A DNA stretch of 64,000 nt from Curvularia sp. ZM96 (lineage: Eukaryota; Ascomycota; Dothideomycetes; Pleosporales; Pleosporaceae). The position numbers and the translations under genes were made by a program. Positions 55,915-64,000 of the stretch are shown here, in pieces. The first letter of the stretch is position 1. The number at the start of each line of letters is the position of its first letter. The stretch covers positions 434,001 to 498,000 of the forward strand of contig JAJGBQ010000005.1 of NCBI GenBank assembly GCA_022457065.1. Direction: 5' to 3'. The notes under the pieces are model-generated. The model was not told the origin of the DNA. It worked only from the letters and a program-made list of their open reading frames with translations, and made no database searches.

Positions 55915-57521
55915 CTAACAAGAGGCACCGAACTTGTACTCAACCTGCCCGTTCCTGATAGGAGGGAAGACGCCAGCATCAACGAGCCTGAAAGCATCCC
56001 ACTCAGCCGCTCCCTCGGTCTTGAAGTTCCACCAGACCCAACCCTGGGTTGCGGACTCGTAGGCGCGAATCTGAGCCTCGATATAGCGTCTGGTATCGTC
56101 CTTGAACGACGCGGACCACTGGGAAATGTCGTTTCGCCAGCCGCAGTCGCCAAGCTTGGGGTTGTTCAAATACGTGCCGTCGAAGCGTGCGCCACGTCCG
56201 TAGCCATTCAGGTACTTTGCACAGTCCCTAGTGAAAAGTCAGCTAATTTGCCTACTATGATCCGTAAAATGGACATCCTTACGTCATGGCGCCCGTCCAC
56301 TCTCCAACTAAACACATAAAAGTCAGTAAATGCTACAAAATGTACCAAGCTCCCCTTTACATACCAAAGGTCCACTTATCCGCACCGCCATAGGCACCAG
56401 TGTTCCTGCAAGCGTGCTGTGCATGCTCGGCAGCCGACATCTTGAGTAGGTTCGAATCGAACACTTGGTACTGGTGAGTATCAATGGCGACATTTTGGGC
56501 GTTGGCGTCTGAAGGGGTGAGGAAACCATTCCAACTGTTTGGTGCAGTGAAGCCGTCGCCGATGATTACTGGTGTGTCGGAAACGTCACGTGTTTGACCG
56601 TATCCATCACGATAGAACTGTGCCAGAACATCACGGCTAAGACCGTTGTACAAGGCCGGTTCGTTGAGGAGCTCGATACCGATGATGACATCCTGGTAGC
56701 CTGTTTGTGCATATTTATGGGAAATAGTTCGTAGAACTTGCAGTGTCTTTTGAACGGTGTCGCCTTGTTGCCAAGTCGGACGATCCATGCGCTGGCCAGA
56801 GTTGTCGAATCCGTTCTGGGACCCGGGTGCGCCATGAAGGTCGATGATAATCTTTAGCCCTAGGCTTCGGGCCCAATCGACAGCAGCGTCGATGTAAACA
56901 CTCGCTCCACCAACGTAAGGCGAGCCGAAGGTGTCGTATGCCCAATATCCAATGGGAATACGAACGACATTGAAGCCCGATTGCTTGATCTTGTTAAAGT
57001 CTTGCCAGGTGACCCAAGTGTCCCAATGGCGACGAAGAATGTTAAGCGCGTTCGCGCTTCCAAGTTTTTCTCCAAGCGTGTACTCTGCGCTTTATCAGTG
57101 TCCAGTCTCTTAATAAGCATATAGGCAACCGCAACATACCGTCAACAATGTCTTGCTGGGGACGGCCGCGGTTTGCATTCTCAAAGATTGAGGGAGTGAT
57201 CCAACTGGGTAAGACGGTTAGTAGTTTTTGGTGAAGTATGAGGCAGCATATGTCACTTACGGCTCCAGGACTAGCCATCCGCCAACGTTGACACCGCGAA
57301 TCTTCTCAGATCCCCAGGCAAAGCTCACTCCACGTTTTTGACTAACGAACTATTCAGCACCTGCATGACACATGTATTGTTCCAGGAAGCGGGATAGAGG
57401 TCGTGGCAAGTGCCCTGCGTGTCGGAATAGGCAAACCATGCGTCTTTAATGTCACTTACGTTGGGACGGCGAGAGCAGCGGCGCATAGCGATAACGCAGT
57501 TACGACTTTGGTGAGAATCAT
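55915..57521 (-). CDS. Secreted GH5 exo-beta-1,3-glucanase
   Basis: 421 aa from exons 57521-57460, 57341-57261, 57204-57140, 57084-56365, 56307-56283 and 56227-55915. The signal peptide MILTKVVTALSLCAAALA is cleaved near AVPT, and the chain starts QKRGVSFAWGSEKIRGVNVGGWLVLE, the opening of the Exg1-type subfamily. IGIELLNEPALY holds the NEP acid/base glutamate, and KWTFVGEWTGAMTDC holds the nucleophile glutamate; RIPIGYWAYD and HWDTWVTWQDF are further family blocks. It is predicted to remodel cell-wall or extracellular beta-1,3-glucan. Exon 5 is a 25-nt microexon that carries the nucleophile, so correct splicing is essential for activity. No damage seen. Confidence 0.93.
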
Positions 57522-59096
57522 GTTGAAATACGGATGGTTCTCTCAGACTGTGTTGCTGAGTAGCTGGTCCGAGAGGTGGTGATACTGCCTTCTTTAATAT
57601 CCATTCCGAGCATAATCATGCGACAAAATGCCAACTTACCCAGACATTTGGTTGCAACTGGGGCCATGGCACGGTCCCAGAAATCAAGATGGACTGTGCA
57701 TCTAGTTTTCACATGATGTATGGCGACATGTGGAGACTACCTTCACCGGGTAGGAAAGGCAGGTATGATGCTACTGCCAGTGTGTGCGCGCGTGCGGAGT
57801 CAGCAAGCACAATCAAGACATGATTGGCTTCGGCTTCGGTAGAGTATGCGGAACAGTGTACTAACCATGACAAAAACCCTATTTAGGCAGGAGATTTAAA
57901 TTGACAACACGACAAAGGAGGTCATGATGAGCATCGTTGCTTACGGAGTGGGACCACGGGGTAGGTTGGTGCCGAAGCACGTGAGGGATTAAAGCGGAGC
58001 TCGACTACACAACTGCAGTATACTTAACCCCGCTGTCTACTAAGAAGAAGTCATACGAGCCGAAAATCCGGGTAAGTTGACTGCAAATTTTGTCGAAGTG
58101 TGCTCAGTCGTGAGTTGTTTACACTGCCGAGGAAGTAAACAACGGTACACTAGTATCGGCTTTGAATTGTAGCAGTCGAGTGACGATCAGAGAACACTAT
58201 GCTTCAGAACCGGACTTGGCCCGAGAAGTAGCCAGGTCTTGGGCGCCTAATGGCGTTTCGATGTTGCGAATGGCAGCCTGAAGCTCACACTTGGCGAGGA
58301 TGTGAGATGCAGCCGAACCAGGCACAGCGTTCGGTCTAATCTCGCTCAGTCATCTGATCTTACGGCGACCTATAGCAGGGTAGAAGAGGTGGATCATGGT
58401 TAAGGTTCGTACAGTAGTTCGCCGTTGTTGCATGGCGGTCAGATTTTCGTAGTCAGTCTGGGCTCGAACGGCGGTGGTTGGCATCCATGACATGTACCCC
58501 ACAAGCCCCAGCCAACCCCATACTAACAAACTAACCAAGCCCATGTGACCCCGCGCCACGTTGTTCATGCGGCCCTGGAGAGCAGTAGTGCAGATCAGTT
58601 CGAAGAGGCCTATAACGGGCGCGTGGTATGCCGACTGTGCGAGGGAAGACTGGCCGACGGTAAGGGGCTGTACCAGTATGTATGCCCACTTTCTCCGCGC
58701 ACAGTGTGACGGAGTATTGGCACGTGCGTGCGCCTTGACTTTGGGCCGCAAAAGTTTACATAGCAATCGAAATGTTGTAGAACACCTGGGAACTTTGAAG
58801 GGCCGACCTCGGAGCGATGCGGCGGCGAGTGGCGTACCGCTCGGACGACGTTCCTGAGGCGCACAGCTAGTTTTTCATAGAGGGTGAGAATCACGTGGCC
58901 AAAATTACGACACCTATCAATGGCGACATCTCTCTACCTACTGATATAGAATAGTAAAATATATGAACAAGACCCTGCAGTCACTATCGTAGAGGATATA
59001 TAGTACAGATACTTGTACTTCATATAATGTACAGACCACGTGATATCTTACACGAACCTATGGTTGTAAGGTGCAACTCGTTGGTGAACCTGCATA
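57522..59096. other. Intergenic region, 1.6 kb
   Basis: Upstream of the GH5 gene and downstream of the DHA1 transporter. Short domain-free frames only. Confidence 0.4.
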
Positions 59097-60845
59097 TCAA
59101 CGACCTGTCGCGACTAGTTTTCTTCCAATCCACCCACCTACCCACAAGAATCCGGGCACTGCAGTGATGGCGGATAATATTCCCAACACCAACGCCATGG
59201 TCGCCCATCCATTTGCTTCCACGACGAACCCAGCTAGAAGTGGCCCTACCATACAGCCTCCAGCAAATGCCATATTGTAAAGTGCGTAAGCCTGAGCAAA
59301 AGCCCCGCCTTTTCCAAACCCAGGACGCCCACTTGCAATCATGTTCTTCTCCTTCGCTTCGGCCACAGCAGATATCTCGGCCATTACCGGGGCAAACGTC
59401 ATACCTATGAAGAGGCCAATAATCGCCAGCAGTGCGCAAATGAGGACCTTGTCCCTGATGGTATTCTCATTGACAAAGCGCAGGCAGATGAGTGGAGGGC
59501 ACCCGCACAAGAAACCAACAATGACAAGGTAGCGCCCGCCATACTTATCGGAGAGGTAACCCCACAACGGCGCAAAGAAAGTTGGTATGATAATAGGGAG
59601 AAACAGGAGCGCAGCACCCGTTGATTTCCACTTAAAGGTATCGGCAGCGTGAATGGTGAGGACAGAGTCGAATGCTGTCAGCAGGAGTGCCTGGATCAGT
59701 GCGCAGAAGAGCGAGGCGAGCAGGCGTCGGGAGTAGAGGAGCGATAAGACGGGTGGAAGGCGGTCGCGCAGACGTCGTCGGGGTGGAGTTTCCCGCTGCA
59801 CTTCGACATCGCTCAAGTCTGACTGAGCTGGCGATTTTGAAGCGTCTGACTCAGGACTTTGCAACGGGGGCGTAGCGTTCGATTTAGCGTCTCCTGTTGG
59901 GTTAGCATGCGCATCTACCCGCTGACGTCCTACGACATCGGGATCCCATCTTGCGGCTACCTTCTTCTCTACGAGGAACAGCCGGAGGATAACATCCAAA
60001 CCCACTAGTGCATAGCACATGCCGAAAACAGCATCGTACCCAGCGTGATCATATACTACGCCTCCAAGAAGCGGGGATATGAGCATGCCTAGTGACATGC
60101 CGATCGACAACCATCCTGAAGCCGTTGCAAGTTGGTCTTGAGGTACGGTATCGGCTAAGAGAGCAAGTCCAACAACCCATCTATCCTATGTCAGTATGCC
60201 AGCCGCACAAACAAGGAGAAGGTGACACATACACTACAGCAGCTGAAGCTCCTTGTAGAACTCGCCCGGTGATGAGCACGCCAATGGAATTGCCAACATT
60301 CAGCAATACCGTCGAGCCCAGCAGGACGAACAAGCCCAAAAGAAGTGGCAAGCGACGGGACGAGCTCCGGTCAGCAAGCCAACCACAGATTGGCGAGAAC
60401 AGGAGAAGCGAAGCTCCGTATACTGCAACGAGCACAGATACCCAGTACTGTACTCGATCTTCTTCTATATGGCTGCGAGATTTTATTGCGAACGGAATAA
60501 CGGGTACGACAACGCCGTACAGAAACATGTCCTTTTTAAGTTAGTCCCAAGCTCTCGAGGTAATTACCCGAACCAGCGCCAAACTTTAGATATACATACT
60601 GTAAAGACAGCCAAAGAGATGGTTCCAATGATGAACGTGTCGGAGCTTCTGTACTTGAGCATGAACGGGGGCTTGGAGCCACGCTGTGTAAACCACGACA
60701 ACCATCTTTGCCGAGCCATATTCGACGAATCTGCTCCCTCGCGCGGTTGAGCATTGAGGTTTTGCGCGCTAGAAGTGGCATTGAGTTGCTTGTCGTCAGA
60801 AGCCGTTCCACACTGCCGAAGTGGCTCCGCGTCTTGTTTCTCCAT
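59097..60845 (-). CDS. MFS drug:H+ antiporter-like transporter (DHA1/VMAT-like)
   Basis: 542 aa from exons 60845-60600, 60531-60233 and 60180-59097 (introns 68 and 52 nt). The ATG at 60845 gives MEKQDAEPLRQ. TM1-2 read DMFLYGVVVPVIPFA and VAVYGASLLLFSPICGWLADR, the conserved loop 2-3 (G-x-x-ADR) of MFS antiporters. GRVLQGASAAVVWVVGLALLAD is the TM4-5 antiporter motif region, and GMSLGMLISPLLGG resembles motif C. A long hydrophilic central loop (SNATPPLQSPESDASKSPAQ) divides the two halves. The second half has FFAPLWGYLSDKYGGRY and ALYNMAFAGGCMVGPLLAG. Such transporters export amines or metabolites. It lies 1.1 kb from a type III PKS on the same strand, which makes a role in product export possible. 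Confidence 0.9.
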
Positions 60846-61943
60846 TTTAACCAAATATCACAAAGGCGACGGCACTATCCCATGGGATCTTTGCTTCTTT
60901 TTCTGTCCTTGGTCTATGGGCAATGCATACTGCCGCAGTCTGGAGGTTGGAAGCAATTCAACTCGTTTTGAGATGAGAAGATCATGTTCATGTCAACAGC
61001 GGCCGCTAAAAAGATCTAGTCGGACCCCGTACTAGCCGCGGACGAGTTAGCCTGTTCCATAATAGCCCCGCCCTAGCTGATCACTGCCGATGACATCAGG
61101 AGACTTTCTTATGCAACATTCGCAAAACAAAGTCCTTCGATTTCGCAACACGGAAACGATGCGACTATTTGTGGCTAATGTGATTGCAGGACAGCTTGCG
61201 ATTTCGTTTTGTCACTTCACACCCTCCCGTCGACTACAAAATTCTAAGTTTATACATCGGGTCAAGATGCATAGAGCTGGTTAATTCACCGCATTCACGT
61301 AATTGTAACGCGTGCCAAGGCCCCGAGGCTGTCGGCTGATGCAGCAACCGATTCACACCCTGGGCGTCATGGATTAATAATGTCCTTAAACATCTTACAG
61401 TATGTGACTTTTACGGCTGTTGTACTTGAAGTGGCCATCCTATTGAACTAAGGCCAGTTTATGGTGTGTTTACTTGACCAAGACGTTAACTATGATATTG
61501 ACATACATGTTTCAGTATGATGGCTGCGTTTCCAGTTCATGAACATCATAACGATGCTATCACCGCGGTTGCTCTCAATGCTGCAATTCCAGCGGATATC
61601 AAGAGACTGGTACTCTGAAATGGTAGGAATGACTCTGTCAGACAAAATCCAGATCCTATGAACCATCTTTCGTCAAATAGAGACTTCGAAGCTTTGTTTT
61701 CCACGTTCTACATTGGCTCGGCCAGATGCCCCGTCACTGCAGTCAGAATGGATCGTAAAATTAAGGTTTACAGTCCTAGATCCTACGGGCGGTAGACACA
61801 TCGTATTGGTCCTCAAGCAGCTCAACATACTTAGGACGCGAATACATGGGCGAGCTAAGATCAGGCGTAACATCTATCATCAAAGTCATTGTAACTTTTG
61901 CGATTCTCTTTTATATACAAAGCACTCCTAACTCTCGTTTACT
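60846..61943. other. Intergenic region between the transporter and the PKS gene
   Basis: About 1.1 kb; promoter of the transporter gene and 3' flank of the type III PKS gene. No gene seen. Confidence 0.4.
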
Positions 61944-63352
61944 CTACATTTCCTTCACCAACACTGAATGTCGCCTGGCCACTCTCCTCGACAGCCTCGA
62001 GCATAGAGATAGCCAAGAGGAGTTCATTCTACTGCGGTGCTGGGTCGGTATATGAACCTTGGGGCGGATAACGTTACGGCACCGTCTCATCATACACATT
62101 TCGACTGTTAGCCCTGGCCCGAAGCTGACGGCAGCCACTTCGTCCCTGCCTCGGCCCAGATGCCTCATTTTGTCCAGAACTATGAGCACGGACGTGCTAG
62201 ATGAGTTGCCGTACTTTTCGTAGACATCGAGTGAGGTTCTGATATGGTCATCAGTGAGTTGCAGCGATTGCTTCGTGCCATGCAAGATCGTCGCGCCGCC
62301 TGGGTGAATTGCCCAATCCAAGTCAGCCGCACTTCGAGGAGATGGTACTCTGTTAGTGTCCGAGGCGTTGGGCGTGTTGCAGAGTTGTTGGAACATGAGT
62401 GCAGCAGACTTGATCGCTGTCTTAGGGACGTCTTTGCTGATAGTGGCTATCAAGCCTATTTTATCGGCATTAGTATTAAGTAGTGCTATGCTTCGCACCA
62501 GGGCTTCTGAAATCTTACCATTCTTCTCAGTATCATACGACATGAAGCCAGACGTACCCGGTGCCACCATACTCGCACACTCCGTCAATTCAAAAACAGG
62601 AAGCTGGTGTCTCTCCAGTGCGAGACCGTTACACACAACTAGGGCAGCAGCAGCATCGGAGAATAATGCCGGCGCTATACGCAAAGTCTCGTCCCCACTC
62701 TGCAAGATGTTTTGTATCTCGGCCCGAAGGAACAGCGTGCAAAGCTCACATGCCACGACCAGGATACGGGCGGGTCGACTCTTGAGCGATGCAGCAGCCG
62801 CGATATCTGCAGCGGTTCGAAGCGCGGACAAGCCACCTGCACAACCCACGCCCTGGAGAAGGACACGCTGGACACCTGGCCTCAGGCCCAGCTTCTCGCA
62901 GACGAAAAGATCGTAGCCTGGGTTGCCTGAACCGGTGCATGTGACTGCAACAATGTGCGTTACGTCTTCTGGTCTCAGACAAGCTTCCTGCATTGCCTTT
63001 TGACACGCCGACGCAGCGAGGTCGACGCCTGCAGTACGAAAGGCATGAGATATCGAGGCTAGAGTTGGTGGTGTGGCATCCTTCTGAGTCCACTTTTTGT
63101 GATCGAGGATAGTCGGACGAGAAGAGATTTTGGTTTTTGTATTGAAGTCAAGAAGCTTTTGCATACTGACAGGATCAGAAAAATATCTCTCCACTTGGAA
63201 GTCATCGGCGATACTCACGCTGGTGAGGAGAGATTCTCGGGGTATAAACGCCGTAGTAAGCTACTGAACTCATCTTGTTTGATCGTATTGGACGGGTACT
63301 GATGACCCATTCCAGTGATATACAGAGCGTTATGCTTGCTGGGTCGCGTCAT
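61944..63352 (-). CDS. Type III polyketide synthase (chalcone synthase-like)
   Basis: Homodimeric type III PKS that condenses malonyl-CoA onto an acyl-CoA starter to make pyrones, resorcinols or related products. Exons 63352-63219 and 63165-61944 (53-nt phase-2 intron) give 451 aa; exon 1 supplies ALYITGMGHQYPSN, and splicing gives PAMQKLLDFNTKTKISSRP, the family's usual N-terminal alignment. The catalytic triad is complete: Cys at about 153 in GVGCAGGLSALR, His at about 332 in DWAIHPGGAT, Asn at about 365 in YGNSSSTS. The cyclisation-pocket loop VSFGPGLTVEM closes the core. A C-terminal tail of about 40 residues, rich in arginine, continues beyond the normal end. Starter and chain length cannot be predicted by eye. 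Confidence 0.93.
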
Positions 63353-64000
63353 ACCGATCACTGAAGGGCGTAAAGATCTGAACGATTAGGTGCTGATGGA
63401 ACCGTATGATCACCACAAGGAGCAAGTAAGCCAGGTACCTTTATCATCATTTTGTATATCAGTTTCTGCATTTCGCCCCCTATGCTATGCCGTCCTCGGT
63501 CACGGTTTGAGGCTCGAACCTGTTATCCGGTGACTGACGATTCACGATCCAGCCAGCCTTCCAAGTTCCCAACAATCCTTCACAAGGCCTCAATGTATTG
63601 CTACAGTGCGTAATTGGGCCCAACTGACTGTCATATACGAGCCATTCACAGTCACCGACGGCCTTGAGAGGCCGTTAACAACAATCTGGTGAAGCGCCAC
63701 TTGCAACATGATTGGAAGATGGTGTCTTTAGCTCCTGATGAGGGTCCGGAATTGTAGAACAGAATACGGCAATGCCGAAACTATAGTCTTCGGTATATCT
63801 GGAGAACAGCCTCGCCCAGATTAGACTTCGATGCGGCGCAGAAACCGGAATTCAGCTGTTAGTCTTGCGCCATTAAACAAACGGGAATGCCATTATGAGC
63901 CACAATAGGGCTGAGTATACCGTGAGGCTACCATAACATCTTCTAATCGAAGGCTACTACATTTGCCATGTCCGCATTTCTCTCGATTCTTCCATCTCAT
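63353..64000. other. Upstream region of the type III PKS, window edge
   Basis: No gene seen in the last 650 bp; it should hold the PKS promoter. Any further cluster genes would lie past the window edge. Confidence 0.4.

Noticed and set aside
63490..63540. GGCTCGAACC word resembling a tRNA T-arm on the minus strand
   Set aside because: The flanking bases do not form the 5-bp T-stem, and no anticodon or acceptor stem could be drawn.
1..64000. CRISPR arrays, bacterial operons or phage modules
   Set aside because: No regularly spaced identical repeats; all convincing genes are intron-containing or typical of filamentous fungi.

Overview
The window is genomic DNA of a filamentous ascomycete (Pezizomycotina). 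The supported genes are eukaryotic, have short GT-AG introns (mostly 46-75 nt) that can be resolved by joining reading frames, and belong to typical mould families: a LaeA-type methyltransferase, a fungal type III polyketide synthase, an ACR3 arsenite exporter, a TMEM14 protein and an SREBP-like bHLH factor. A Dothideomycete, probably Pleosporales, fits the protein character best, but that is inference.

Layout. Positions 1-12.9 kb are accessory in character: relics of a NACHT-type NTPase and of an unidentified enzyme, an F-box-like protein, an intact O-methyltransferase, a decayed monocarboxylate-type MFS transporter, an AIF/AMID-like FAD oxidoreductase and a GNAT acetyltransferase, with a degenerate minisatellite and a perfect hairpin between them. 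From 12.9 to about 30 kb the content looks like core genome: TMEM14 protein, arrestin-like adaptor, two conserved proteins of unknown function, a membrane-anchored RING-H2 ligase, a DevR-like bHLH factor, two small hypothetical proteins and ACR3.

From 30 to 40.4 kb there is very little coding sequence except laeA (35.36-36.81 kb, eight exons including a 19-nt microexon). It lies between a 5.3-kb and a 3.6-kb non-coding stretch. From 40.4 to 61 kb come a four-span membrane protein, a 5'-truncated AtuA-like (DUF1446) gene with a homopolymer frameshift, an APC choline/amino-acid permease, a GFA-domain protein, a flavin monooxygenase, a large disordered protein with two LPPSY motifs and an FG-rich repeat, an allantoate/nicotinate-type MFS transporter, a secreted GH5 exo-beta-1,3-glucanase and a DHA1-type MFS transporter. 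The right edge holds a type III polyketide synthase with an intact Cys-His-Asn triad; with the neighbouring efflux-type transporter it could be the edge of a secondary-metabolite cluster continuing past 64 kb.

How the genes relate: this is an ordinary mosaic chromosomal segment with no operon logic. The themes are secondary metabolism (O-methyltransferase, LaeA, type III PKS, FMO, MFS transporters), transport (five MFS/APC/ACR3 systems plus the arrestin-like and RING proteins that could control permease turnover) and gene decay at the edges. I found no tRNA, rRNA, CRISPR array or intact transposon. All exon structures were worked out by eye from splice signals, phase and family conservation, not from transcripts.
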